Counted from the stretch's first letter, positions 8,729 to 16,437 are shown. The stretch: 22,589 bases of DNA from Caccovicinus sp051878975 (GCA_051878975.1 JBJELD010000015.1:1-22589), one strand, 5' to 3'. Notes: generated by a model not told the origin, from the letters alone. Translations and numbers: made by a program.

Positions 8729-8756
8729 GGATAAATTTCTGTAAATTTTCTGTAAA
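8729..8756 (-). promoter_or_regulatory. 11-base-spaced direct repeats upstream of ppx-ppk1, PhoP-box-like
   Basis: On the minus strand TTTACA occurs at 8756-8751 and again at 8745-8740, with a weaker TTATCC at 8734-8729, each separated by 5 bases. Two or more TT(A/T/C)ACA-type hexamers at 11-base pitch are the layout of PhoP sites in Bacillus. The repeats lie about 44-71 bases before the predicted transcription start. Assignment to PhoP is inference, and AT-rich UP-element function is an alternative. Confidence 0.4.
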
Positions 8757-8757
8757 T

Positions 8758-8781
8758 TCCGGTCTCGCGCTCCGCGCCGGA
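8758..8781 (-). terminator. Hairpin after the DUF815 gene, probable terminator
   Basis: On the minus strand TCCGG-CGCG-gag-CGCG-aga-CCGGA folds as a two-part GC-rich stem with an AGA bulge, beginning 10 bases after the DUF815 stop. The tail ATTTAC is only weakly T-rich, so termination may be partial. Confidence 0.45.
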
Positions 8782-8791
8782 TTTCACACAC

Positions 8792-10072
8792 TCAGCGGTC
8801 TTCTTCTGCCTGCCCAAGCAGATGCGTAATAAACTGGGATGCCGTCCGGCCGGAAAGTCCGCCGTGAGCCAGTTCCCACTTGTTTGCCTCTGCCAGCAGC
8901 TGCTCCTCCGGCATCTGAATCTGGTTCCGCTCTGCCAGCGTCTTCACAATCTTCTTGAACTCCTTCGGCTCCGGGGCTCCGTAATAGATGGTCACACCGA
9001 ACCGGGCTACCAAAGACAGCTTCTCCTGAACCGTGTCATTTGCATGGATATCATCATCAGACAGCTGCCGCTTGTCCGCAAAGCTCTCCCGGATCAGGTG
9101 GCGGCGGTTAGAGGTGGCGTAGATCAGCACATTTTTCGGCTTCTTTCCCAGACCGCCCTCAATGATCGCCTTTAAATATTTGTATTCCAGCTCCGTCTCC
9201 TCGAACGACAGATCATCCATATAGATAATGAACTTGTAATTGCGGTCCTTCACCTGCTCCAGAACATCCGACAGCGCCTTGAACTGATGCTTGTACACCT
9301 CAATAATGCGAAGGCCCCGGTCATAATACTGATTCAGGATCGCCTTGATGCTGGAGGATTTTCCGGTTCCCGCATCGCCGTAAAGAAGCACGTTGTTGGC
9401 TTCCCGTCCGTTCACAAAAGCTTCCGTATTGTCGATCAGCTTCTTTTTCTGGATCTCATATCCTACCAGATCCTTTAAGTATACATGTTCAATGCTGGTG
9501 ATCGGATCAATATAGGCCTGCTCATCCTTCTCCAGAATCCGGAATGCCTTGTTCAGGCCAAATTTACCTACTCCGAATTCTTTGTAAAACTGGGTCACAT
9601 CTGCCTGAAACTGCGCCGTCTCCCCGGCCTTTTCCAGAGAAACCGCCAGCTCCACGATCCGGTCGCGGATCCGCTTGTTGAACACCCGGCTGTTTTCCTT
9701 GGCCGCCCGATAGTCTGCGATCAGACTCCAGACTCCGTCCTCCCGGCCCCGGTCCAGAATGCGGATATCGTAATCAAACAACTCTTTAAAAATTTCAAAA
9801 TCATGTCTTGCCAGCGCATCCAGGGAGCCGCCCGCCGGCCCCAGAATCTCGCAGGAGGTGCTGTAGGCATTCTCATGATTTGCCAGACAAAACGCCAGGA
9901 AGCAGTGGTACAGATTTCCCTCAAACCCGTAGGTCACCGCCAGCTCGATCAGCTGATTGGCACACGCAAAAGCCTCCTCCTCCGCCTGATTTTCCGTAAG
10001 CAGCCGCTCCATCTGCTCAAAAAGCTGCTGATATTTAAAATTTCGATAGATTACTAATTCCTGAGTTTTCAT
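8792..10072 (-). CDS. DUF815-family AAA+ ATPase
   Basis: A 426-residue P-loop ATPase of the widespread but poorly understood DUF815 (PF05673) type. Residues 1-190 are a helical N-terminal region typical of the clostridial form. The ATPase core carries Walker A GDAGTGKSS (about 232-240), Walker B KFIIYMDDLSF (280-290), sensor-1-like YATSNRRHL (318-326), then the conserved FADKRQLSDDD segment. No signal peptide or membrane segment is seen, so it is cytoplasmic. The start at 10072 has GAGG about 10 bases upstream; a frame extension to a TTG at 10141 would overlap pheA and is not needed. It lies 55 bases downstream of pheA and is probably cotranscribed with it. Substrate and role are unknown. Confidence 0.88.
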   Translation of the reverse strand: MKTQELVIYRNFKYQQLFEQMERLLTENQAEEEAFACANQLIELAVTYGFEGNLYHCFLAFCLANHENAYSTSCEILGPAGGSLDALARHDFEIFKELFDYDIRILDRGREDGVWSLIADYRAAKENSRVFNKRIRDRIVELAVSLEKAGETAQFQADVTQFYKEFGVGKFGLNKAFRILEKDEQAYIDPITSIEHVYLKDLVGYEIQKKKLIDNTEAFVNGREANNVLLYGDAGTGKSSSIKAILNQYYDRGLRIIEVYKHQFKALSDVLEQVKDRNYKFIIYMDDLSFEETELEYKYLKAIIEGGLGKKPKNVLIYATSNRRHLIRESFADKRQLSDDDIHANDTVQEKLSLVARFGVTIYYGAPEPKEFKKIVKTLAERNQIQMPEEQLLAEANKWELAHGGLSGRTASQFITHLLGQAEEDR

Positions 10073-10127
10073 AATATTCTGCCTCTGTACTATGTATGAT
10101 ATTCTAGATACGTTTCTGTATATACTT

Positions 10128-11264
10128 TTAGTAGTTTCCAAGGATTCTCATGTTCACGGCCTCATTCTGAATTCCCAGCAGGGCATTCTGGACGGAGGCA
10201 TCGCTTAAGGAACCTTCAATATCCACGAAAAAGCGGTATTCCCAGTTCCGCTCCAGAATCGGTCTGGACTGAATCATGACCATGTTTACATGATTATAAA
10301 TAAAATGCCCCAGCATATTGTAAAGGGAGCCGCTGACATGCGGGACCTCAAAACAGATGCTGACCTTATTGGCATCCAGACGGTACATCGGCTCCTTCGC
10401 CAGGATGATGAACCGCGTAGTATTGTAACGGTTGTGATTGACAGAAGGCTTTAACACCTTCAGCCCGTAAATTTTCCCCGCCGTCTCGCTGGCAATAGCG
10501 GCCTGGGTCACATCGCCGTCCTCCAGCACCTTCTTCGCTGCCACCGCCGTGTTCGCCAGGCTGACCTGCTTCCACTCCCGATGAGCATTTAAAAATTCAC
10601 TGCACTGCATCAATCCCTGTGCATGGGAGTATACCGTTCTGATATCGGAAAGCGACGCTTCCTCCAGCCCAAGCAGTGCATGGTTCACCGAAACCTCTGT
10701 TTCCGCCACAATGTAATTGTCATATTTCAAAAGCAGATCGTAATTGTCAATTACGGCTCCGGCAGAGGAATTCTCGATCGGCAGCACCGCATAGGCCGCT
10801 CTTCCCTCCGCCACCTCCTTCATGGCATCATCCCAGGTCGGCACATGATAGGCATCCGCCTGCTCCCCGAAAACTTTCAGTGTAGCAGCATGGCTGTAGG
10901 CTCCTTCTACGCCCTGATATACCACGCGGGCACCGGCAGTCGGAAGGTTTTCCACAAGCCGGAACTCGGTTTTCAGGCGTTTCCCGCCGGCTCCCATCAG
11001 CTGATACTGATACCGGCGGCTCACGGTCATCATCTGAGCAAACAGTTCTCCCACCGCAATCTCATCAAAGGGCGTCTGGGCCATGCTGCGGACCGTTTCC
11101 AGCTTCTCCTTCTCCCGAACCGGATCATACACCGCTTTTCCCGTTTCCATCTTATACTCAGCCACTTCCCCGCAGAGCTTCATTCTCTCCTCAAACAGTT
11201 CCACCAGCTTTCGGTCTACCTGATCCAGCCGGTTTCTGATTTCCTGCAAATCCAGATTTTTCAT
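10128..11264 (-). CDS. pheA: Bifunctional chorismate mutase / prephenate dehydratase
   Basis: Converts chorismate to prephenate and then to phenylpyruvate, the committed route to phenylalanine. 378 residues, normal for the fusion. Residues 1-90 are the AroQ-type mutase (IRNRLDQVDRKLVELFEER). Residues about 112-290 are the dehydratase (YQGVEGAYSHAA; YNTTRF at 280-284 holds the catalytic Thr). Residues 297-378 are the regulatory ACT domain. In the ACT domain the Phe-binding ESRP motif reads QSRP and the GAL(Y/V) motif reads GSLY. The start codon overlaps the plsC stop (ATGA), with GGAGAG 9 bases upstream, so the two genes are translationally coupled. No T-box or leader peptide is seen in front of it. 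Confidence 0.96.
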   Translation of the reverse strand: MKNLDLQEIRNRLDQVDRKLVELFEERMKLCGEVAEYKMETGKAVYDPVREKEKLETVRSMAQTPFDEIAVGELFAQMMTVSRRYQYQLMGAGGKRLKTEFRLVENLPTAGARVVYQGVEGAYSHAATLKVFGEQADAYHVPTWDDAMKEVAEGRAAYAVLPIENSSAGAVIDNYDLLLKYDNYIVAETEVSVNHALLGLEEASLSDIRTVYSHAQGLMQCSEFLNAHREWKQVSLANTAVAAKKVLEDGDVTQAAIASETAGKIYGLKVLKPSVNHNRYNTTRFIILAKEPMYRLDANKVSICFEVPHVSGSLYNMLGHFIYNHVNMVMIQSRPILERNWEYRFFVDIEGSLSDASVQNALLGIQNEAVNMRILGNY

Positions 11265-12007
11265 TTTTCATTACTCTCCTGCATTTCATTTAACATTCCG
11301 ATGATTACCTCCCGGATATAGGCACCGCTGTGCTTTCTTTGCTCCGGCGGCAGCTCTTTTAAATAAACCGGTTTTCCGTACCGCACCCTCACATGCTGGG
11401 GACGGATAAACGGAAGATGATTTTCAAAAATATCGGCGTTTCCCACCATAGCCACCGGCACAACCGGACAGCCGGATTTTTCCGCAATCTTTAAGCTTCC
11501 CTCACGAAACGGAAGCAGGTCCGCCAGTTCTTCATTCTTATTTCTGGTCCCCTCCGGAAAGATCCAGATAGAAATCCCGTTTTTCACCTTCTCGATACCG
11601 GCCAGAATCGTTTTCAGTCCCTCCTTGATATTTTTTCGGTCCAGAAACAGACACTGTACCAGATCCATCCAGTGCTTCAGAAGCGGATACCTCTCCATCT
11701 CTTTTTTGGCCACAAAACCGAGAAGGCCGGGTACCGTCGTATATCCGATCAGGATATCAAAATAACTGCGATGATTTCCTACATACAGGACTGCCCGATC
11801 CTTCGGAATCGTATCCCATCCCTCTACCGTTACCTTCACGCCGGCTACCTTCAGCAAAATGCCAAAAATCCACTGAATGATTGCCAGACTCTGGCGTCTG
11901 CTGGCTTCCGGCCGGAATTTTGCCAGAACATTTTCAAACACCAGAACCGGAATGCTGAGAATCAAAAACAGGACGATCATCAGCGCTACAAGAATTACTC
12001 TTATCAT
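11261..12007 (-). CDS. plsC: 1-acyl-sn-glycerol-3-phosphate acyltransferase
   Basis: Transfers an acyl chain to lysophosphatidic acid to form phosphatidic acid at the inner membrane face. 248 residues. A hydrophobic N-terminal anchor spans about residues 3-24. The catalytic H79-x4-D84 motif (GNHRSYFD) and the FPEGTR substrate-binding block (149-155) are both intact, as is the later PVVPVAM motif. GAGAGG lies 8 bases before the ATG. It is the first gene of a plsC-pheA-DUF815 transcript with a clear promoter. The coupling of a lipid gene to phenylalanine synthesis has no obvious metabolic logic. Confidence 0.94.
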   Translation of the reverse strand: MIRVILVALMIVLFLILSIPVLVFENVLAKFRPEASRRQSLAIIQWIFGILLKVAGVKVTVEGWDTIPKDRAVLYVGNHRSYFDILIGYTTVPGLLGFVAKKEMERYPLLKHWMDLVQCLFLDRKNIKEGLKTILAGIEKVKNGISIWIFPEGTRNKNEELADLLPFREGSLKIAEKSGCPVVPVAMVGNADIFENHLPFIRPQHVRVRYGKPVYLKELPPEQRKHSGAYIREVIIGMLNEMQESNEK

Positions 12008-12045
12008 TTGAAATACCTCTCCATTCTTTTCTCCCTGGGCAGCTT

Positions 12046-12072
12046 CGTTTTCTGTATCAGATACAGAAAACG
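12046..12072. promoter_or_regulatory. Perfect 27-bp palindrome in the plsC leader, candidate operator
   Basis: Two 13-base arms, CGTTTTCTGTATC and GATACAGAAAACG, flank a single central A. It begins about 13 bases downstream of the predicted transcription start of the plsC-pheA transcript, a classic repressor roadblock position. A hairpin in the mRNA leader is possible, but the one-base centre favours a dimeric protein site. The regulator is not identifiable from this window. Confidence 0.6.
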
Positions 12073-12091
12073 GAAGATACCTCTGGGTATG

Positions 12092-12120
12092 ATTATATAA
12101 GAGGAAACTTTCAATTACAA
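12092..12120 (-). promoter_or_regulatory. Promoter of plsC-pheA-DUF815
   Basis: On the minus strand TTGTAA (12120-12115) and a perfect TATAAT (12097-12092) are separated by exactly 17 bases. The predicted start is near 12085, giving a leader of about 78 bases before plsC. Confidence 0.65.
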
Positions 12121-12172
12121 CCCTGACCGTCCTGTTTTCGAATTGTTTTTACCTGAATTTTTATAATTTCTG

Positions 12173-12652
12173 TCATTGTTTCTGCCGTTCCTGCCCGGTA
12201 ATCCCCTCAAAAAGCAGGCCGGTCAGAAACCACAGCGGCGCAAAGTCCAGCCGGATCAGCCCGTTTACATTCGTCGGCCTCCCCGTGTAGTCCCAGGGAC
12301 AGATGCCGAGCCGGCGCATCCAGAAGCCGAACAAATATTCTGCGCAGAAGATCAGAACCATGTCGATCATCCCGTGGCGCAGCGCCAGATCCCTTCTGGA
12401 GGCCTGCCGAAGCCGTGCCGTCTGCTCCGCTCCCACCGTCAGCCACTGATCGATTTTTCGTCCGATCGGCCCCAGAAGCGCCCCCAGACCGTAAATAGGA
12501 AACATGAGAAGCGATGTCTTTCCCATCAGCCTCCAGTCCCGGGTCAGGATCGATTCCGCCGAAGTAAACAGAATCTCCAGACACCATCCGGCCGTTCCGC
12601 ATTTTAAAAAGTTTTGCAGCAGTTTGTTGTTTATTTTCCATCTCTCTTCCAT
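12173..12652 (-). CDS. CmpB-family (putative ABC-transporter type IV) membrane protein
   Basis: A 159-residue integral membrane protein with about four hydrophobic segments (near residues 19-32, 48-64, 96-113 and 137-150). The block CPWDYTGRPTNVNGLIRLDFAPLW matches the conserved YS..P.N..G.I.L...LW signature of the PF06541 family. That family is annotated as a putative ABC transporter permease but has no firmly known function. No ATPase partner is adjacent. The ATG at 12652 lacks a clear Shine-Dalgarno sequence; no better in-frame start was found. It follows cls by 81 bases and is likely on the same transcript. Confidence 0.75.
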   Translation of the reverse strand: MEERWKINNKLLQNFLKCGTAGWCLEILFTSAESILTRDWRLMGKTSLLMFPIYGLGALLGPIGRKIDQWLTVGAEQTARLRQASRRDLALRHGMIDMVLIFCAEYLFGFWMRRLGICPWDYTGRPTNVNGLIRLDFAPLWFLTGLLFEGITGQERQKQ

Positions 12653-12668
12653 GGGCTTATTATGTACC

Positions 12669-12693
12669 GCCGGCCACAGGATATGCGGCCGGC
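12669..12693. repeat. GC-rich hairpin between cls and the CmpB-family gene
   Basis: GCCGGCC (12669-12675) and GGCCGGC (12687-12693) form a perfect 7-bp stem with an 11-base loop. No T-run follows in either direction, so an mRNA processing or stability element, or a weak terminator, is more likely than an efficient stop. Confidence 0.5.
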
Positions 12694-12733
12694 TGATAAC
12701 CCGGTGCAGGGAAAGGCTGGTAATTCCGTTCTT

Positions 12734-14269
12734 TTACAAAAGCGGCGACAGAAGCCGGCAGAACTGCTCCTTGATCCGGATCATCAGCTTCCGTTTCCGG
12801 TAACGCTCTCTGGTGATCTCCAGACAATGGGGCAGATCATCCAGAAATGCCTGCTCCAGCTGCTCTGCAGCCGCCTCGTCATAAATGACTGCATTGACTT
12901 CAAAATTCAGTTCAAAGCTGCGGATGTCCATATTGGCCGTGCCGTAGCAGCTGACCATGCCGTCCACCACGATTCCTTTTGCATGCAGAAAGCCGTTTTC
13001 GTATACATAGCATCTGGCTCCGGCTTCAATCAGCTCACCTGCATAGGAATAGGTCGCCCAGTACACAAACGGATGATCCGGCTTGCAGGGGATCATCAGC
13101 CGGACATCCACACCGGAACGGGCCGCGATCTTCAGTGCTGAGAGAATGGCATCGTCCGGCACAAAATACGGCGTCTGAATATAAATATGGTTTCTGGCCT
13201 TGTGAAACAGCTGCAGGTAATTGTCCCGGATATTTTTCGTTTCCGTATCCGGGCCGCTGCTGATGATCTGAATCCCGATCAGCGAATCCATATTCATATA
13301 TCCCGGATCCGACCAGGGCGGCTTTCCCTGCTCCTTCAGCTGATGCAGAAATTCCTTCTCCAGCGTCATGCCTCCGTTCTCCAGATAATTCTCATGACTT
13401 TGTTCAAAATAACGGCTGTTCAGGAACAGATTTTCATGAACAGCATAATTCCAGTCCAGCGCAAACCGGATCTGAAGTCCCATGACCGCATCCCCTCGGA
13501 TCTTTAAGTGGGTATCTCTCCAGTAGCCGAACTTCGGATCTCTGGAAATGTATTCTTTTCCAATATTAAAGCCGCCCACATATCCGATCTGACCATCCAT
13601 GACCACAATTTTCCTGTGATTGCGGTAATTGACCCGCAGCTGCAGCCGTCCCAGAATCGGGGGGAAGAAAATTCCCACCCGGATCCCGGCCTGCTCCAGC
13701 TCTCGCCAGCGCTCCTTTGGCATGAACCGGCCGCCCATTCCGTCTGCCAGAATCCGGATCTCCACGCCTTCTTTCGCCTTGTCCACAAGAATCGGAACCA
13801 GCGAATCAAACACCTCATCATTTTTTATAATATAATACTGAAGGTGAATGTAGTGCCTGGCTTTTTTCAGTTCCTGGCGGAGATCTTCAAACTTCTGTTC
13901 CCCATCCGTGAAAATATCCAGCTGGTTGCGGATGGTCAGCACCGCGCCGGAAGTCTCCAGATTGTAAAGCGCCAGACTCCCGTAATCCCGGATTACCGGG
14001 TCATTTTCTGCAATCGCATGATAATTGCGGATTACATTTTCCTGATCCTGGATCGGGCAGCGAAGACGATCCTCCACGCCCTTGATCCGGAACATCTTGC
14101 TTTTTCGATAATCCTGTCCAAACAGCAGATAAAACAGCACGCCGAACACCGGAATAAAATTCAGAGCAAACAGCCAGGTCCAGACACTTTTCGGATCCCG
14201 GCGCTGAAAAAAGATAATGGCAATACTGAAAAACAAATTGATCACCAAAAGAATTCCAAATCTGTCCAT
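12734..14269 (-). CDS. cls: Cardiolipin synthase
   Basis: Condenses phosphatidylglycerol into cardiolipin at the membrane. 511 residues, typical of Firmicutes Cls. Two N-terminal transmembrane helices (about residues 4-21 and 28-51) precede two phospholipase-D domains. HKD motif 1 is NHRKIVVMDG with His218, Lys220 and Asp225; motif 2 is LHAKGIVVDG with His429, Lys431 and Asp436; both are complete. The conserved GYVGGFNIG and YGTANMDIRSF blocks are present. Start at 14269: GGAGG with 12 bases to the ATG, and the protein then begins directly with the first membrane helix; an upstream frame extension to 14338 is not supported. It is divergent from ansA. Confidence 0.94.
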   Translation of the reverse strand: MDRFGILLVINLFFSIAIIFFQRRDPKSVWTWLFALNFIPVFGVLFYLLFGQDYRKSKMFRIKGVEDRLRCPIQDQENVIRNYHAIAENDPVIRDYGSLALYNLETSGAVLTIRNQLDIFTDGEQKFEDLRQELKKARHYIHLQYYIIKNDEVFDSLVPILVDKAKEGVEIRILADGMGGRFMPKERWRELEQAGIRVGIFFPPILGRLQLRVNYRNHRKIVVMDGQIGYVGGFNIGKEYISRDPKFGYWRDTHLKIRGDAVMGLQIRFALDWNYAVHENLFLNSRYFEQSHENYLENGGMTLEKEFLHQLKEQGKPPWSDPGYMNMDSLIGIQIISSGPDTETKNIRDNYLQLFHKARNHIYIQTPYFVPDDAILSALKIAARSGVDVRLMIPCKPDHPFVYWATYSYAGELIEAGARCYVYENGFLHAKGIVVDGMVSCYGTANMDIRSFELNFEVNAVIYDEAAAEQLEQAFLDDLPHCLEITRERYRKRKLMIRIKEQFCRLLSPLL

Positions 14270-14326
14270 AACGGTTTTCTCCTCCTTCCAGGCTGCAGCT
14301 TCCATGAATTGTTGCAAATTTCCTAC

Positions 14327-14355
14327 ATGATACCACAATTGCTTCCAAATGTATA
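14327..14355 (-). promoter_or_regulatory. Possible cls promoter (extended -10)
   Basis: Minus strand TGGTATCAT supplies an extended -10 (TATCAT at 14332-14327). TATACA lies 17 bases upstream at 14355-14350. The start would be near 14320. It stands almost back to back with the ansA promoter. Confidence 0.4.
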
Positions 14356-14378
14356 GAAAATGTCCGTCTGCTGCCGCC

Positions 14379-14407
14379 TTGCAGCGCCTGTTTTCCTGTG
14401 CTATACT
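14379..14407 (+). promoter_or_regulatory. ansA promoter
   Basis: TTGCAG (14379-14384) and TATACT (14402-14407) are 17 bases apart, with TGC directly before the -10 giving an extended -10. The leader would be about 48 bases. Confidence 0.5.
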
Positions 14408-14461
14408 ATGTCTCCAGAATACTCAGAATTTATGTAATGATTTCAGACGGAGGAACGAATT

Positions 14462-15538
14462 ATGAACCTTACCAGATCAGGCAGAAAAAAACGGATTCTT
14501 ATGATTGCCACCGGCGGGACCATTGCCTGCTGCCGGAGCGAAGCGGGATTAAAGCCGCTGCTTTCCAGCCGGGAACTGATTCAGTTTGTACCGGATTCCA
14601 AAAGCTTCTGTGAGGTGGAGGCCATTCAGGCGTTCAATATTGACAGCACCAACATCCAGCCGTATCACTGGCTGATCATTTCCCGGCTGATCGAAGCCAA
14701 CTACGCGGAGTTCGACGGCTTCGTCATCTGCCACGGAACCGATACCATGGCCTACACGGCGGCAGCTCTGTCCTATCTGGTCCAGAATTCCAGAAAGCCG
14801 GTGGTCATCACCGGCGCCCAGAAACCGATCGACATGGAGATTACCGATGCCAAAACCAATCTGCTGGACAGCCTTCGCTTTGCCTCCTGCGAGAAAGCTC
14901 ACGGCGTAACGATTGTATTTGACGGCAAGGTCATCGCCGGCACCCGCGGCAAAAAGGAGCGGACCAAAAGCTACCATGCTTTTTCCAGCATTAATTTTCC
15001 CTATATTGCCATCATTCAGGACGACCACATTCTGTTCTACCTGGATGACAAGGACCGTATCCGGGGCGAAGTGCAGTTTTACGACACGCTGGACCCGAAG
15101 GTAGGGCTTCTGAAGCTGATTCCCGCTGCCAATGCAGACCTTCTGGATTACATGGCCGAACATTACGACGGCATCATCATTGAGTCCTTCGGCGTGGGCG
15201 GGATTCCTTCCGCTTCACCGGAGGACCCGTTCCGGACGGAACCATCCTGCGGTTCCTTAACGGAGGAAGCCGGCAGCTTCCACGGGGCCATTGCGCGCTG
15301 GTCACAGCTTGGCAAACCGGTGGTCATGACGACCCAGGTGACCAATGAAGGAAGCAACATGTCCGTTTATGAAGTAGGAAAAAGCATCAAACAGGAATTC
15401 CGGCTTCTGGAAGCCTACGACATGACGCTGGAAGCCGCTGTTACCAAGCTGATGTGGATTCTGGGGCAGACAAAAGCGCCGGATGAAATCCGGCGCCTGT
15501 TCTATCAAACGATCAATCGCGATATTCTCTGGGTATAA
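14462..15538 (+). CDS. ansA: L-asparaginase, type I (cytoplasmic)
   Basis: Hydrolyses asparagine to aspartate and ammonia. 358 residues. The first catalytic loop IATGGTIA gives Thr17 as likely nucleophile. The second signature ICHGTDTMAYTAA (about 89-101) carries the Thr-Asp pair. VITGAQKPIDM and the C-terminal SFGVGGIP and TTQVTNEG blocks complete the family pattern. There is no signal peptide, so it is the cytoplasmic, housekeeping class. GGAGG lies 9 bases before the ATG. Its last 26 bases overlap the 3' end of the convergent AraC-type gene, and its own terminator lies inside that gene. It is the only plus-strand gene between cls and the alpha-galactosidase unit. Confidence 0.94.
   Translation: MNLTRSGRKKRILMIATGGTIACCRSEAGLKPLLSSRELIQFVPDSKSFCEVEAIQAFNIDSTNIQPYHWLIISRLIEANYAEFDGFVICHGTDTMAYTAAALSYLVQNSRKPVVITGAQKPIDMEITDAKTNLLDSLRFASCEKAHGVTIVFDGKVIAGTRGKKERTKSYHAFSSINFPYIAIIQDDHILFYLDDKDRIRGEVQFYDTLDPKVGLLKLIPAANADLLDYMAEHYDGIIIESFGVGGIPSASPEDPFRTEPSCGSLTEEAGSFHGAIARWSQLGKPVVMTTQVTNEGSNMSVYEVGKSIKQEFRLLEAYDMTLEAAVTKLMWILGQTKAPDEIRRLFYQTINRDILWV
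15472..15496 (-). terminator. araC-side terminator embedded in ansA coding sequence
   Basis: Minus strand: GCGCCGGAT, loop TTC, ATCCGGCGC, then TTTTGTCTG. This is a perfect 9-bp stem starting 16 bases after the AraC-gene stop, followed by four Ts. It occupies ansA codons 339-345, so the same bases encode part of asparaginase. Confidence 0.7.
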
Positions 15539-16409
15539 GCTCCCCTTCCTCTTTTCTGGAAGGATTTTTCTCTTCCTCTGCCTCCCTGCGGCTCGCCTTC
15601 CGGAATTTGCTCGGTGAACTTCCTGTCCGTTTTTTAAAGGCTTTCGAAAAGACCAGCGGATCTTCATAGCCGCAGGAGGCAGCCACCATCTCAACCGTCA
15701 GCTCCGTACATTTCAGGAGTTCAGAGGCCCGGGTAATCCGGTAATTGCTCAGATATTCCTGCGGGGAGATCCCGAAGGTTTTCATAAAAATCATGTACAG
15801 ATAGCTTCTGGTGATTCCCACATAATCCGCCACGTGGGAAATCCGGATTTTTTCCGGGTAATAATTCTGAATATACTCGACCGCACGCCGGGCATACTGA
15901 TTCTCCAGCTGACGGTACTTCTGTTTCGGCAGCGCTGCCTCCTTTGCCAGAACAGAAAAGAAGGAATACAAAAGCCCCTCCAGCGCAAAATCTGCTGCAA
16001 TGCTGCAGGCGCTCTGCCGGAGCATTTCATTGGCAATCCGCTCCAGCTCTGCTCCGTTTTCCGAACGGAATACCACGCGGCCGCCGCCCAGACCGATTTC
16101 TTCCAGATACGCGGCTGCATTATTCCCGGAAAAACCGATCCACAAATACGACCAGGGATCCTCCTCATCTGCCTGATAAAAGGTCAGCACATCCGGTTCA
16201 ATGAGAAAGCACTCTCCTGCCCCCAGGGCATACCGGGTATTTCCCACCTGATAGCTTCCTTTTCCCTTTACAATATAATGAATGATATAGTTCGGCCGCA
16301 CGGCCGGTCCAAAGCTGTGAAGCGGCTTACAGTCCGCATAACCGCAGAAGGTCAGATAAAATTCAGAAAATCTCGGCTCCGACAGCTGCAGTACATAGGC
16401 ATCTTCCAT
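15513..16409 (-). CDS. AraC-family regulator of the alpha-galactosidase gene
   Basis: A 298-residue sugar-responsive transcription factor. Residues about 10-160 form the cupin-like ligand-binding half (RPNYIIHYIVKGKGSYQV, GECFLIEP). Residues 172-270 hold two helix-turn-helix motifs, near 190-210 (ISHVADYVGITRSYLYMIF) and 238-260 (TVEMVAASCGYEDPLVFSKAF), closing with the family end SPSKFRK. Residues 271-298 are a highly charged extra tail that coincides with the overlap region with ansA. Start at 16409: GGGAGG 6 bases upstream; the ATG at 16433 would precede the predicted transcription start. It sits just downstream of the GH36 gene, like MsmR/RafR-type regulators beside aga genes, so control of that gene is likely. 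Confidence 0.9.
   Translation of the reverse strand: MEDAYVLQLSEPRFSEFYLTFCGYADCKPLHSFGPAVRPNYIIHYIVKGKGSYQVGNTRYALGAGECFLIEPDVLTFYQADEEDPWSYLWIGFSGNNAAAYLEEIGLGGGRVVFRSENGAELERIANEMLRQSACSIAADFALEGLLYSFFSVLAKEAALPKQKYRQLENQYARRAVEYIQNYYPEKIRISHVADYVGITRSYLYMIFMKTFGISPQEYLSNYRITRASELLKCTELTVEMVAASCGYEDPLVFSKAFKKRTGSSPSKFRKASRREAEEEKNPSRKEEGELIPREYRD
15544..15569 (+). terminator. ansA terminator embedded in the AraC-gene coding sequence
   Basis: CCTTCC (15544-15549), 8-base loop, GGAAGG (15558-15563), then ATTTTT. The hairpin starts 5 bases after the ansA stop. On the other strand the same bases encode residues 281-289 of the AraC-type regulator's charged tail. Confidence 0.65.
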
Positions 16410-16431
16410 GGCAATCCTCCCATTGTAAGAC

Positions 16432-16437
16432 ATTATA
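16432..16437 (-). promoter_or_regulatory. Extended -10 promoter of the AraC-type gene
   Basis: Minus strand TGGTATAATG contains a perfect extended -10 (TATAAT at 16437-16432). The -35 position reads TTTCAA, which is poor. Predicted start near 16425, giving a leader of about 16 bases. The regulator therefore probably has its own promoter in the 51-base gap after the alpha-galactosidase gene. Confidence 0.5.

Noticed and set aside
8732..8752. Tandem TAAATTTCTG units as a microsatellite
   Set aside because: There are only about two and a half imperfect copies, and their position and 11-base pitch fit a regulatory reading better.
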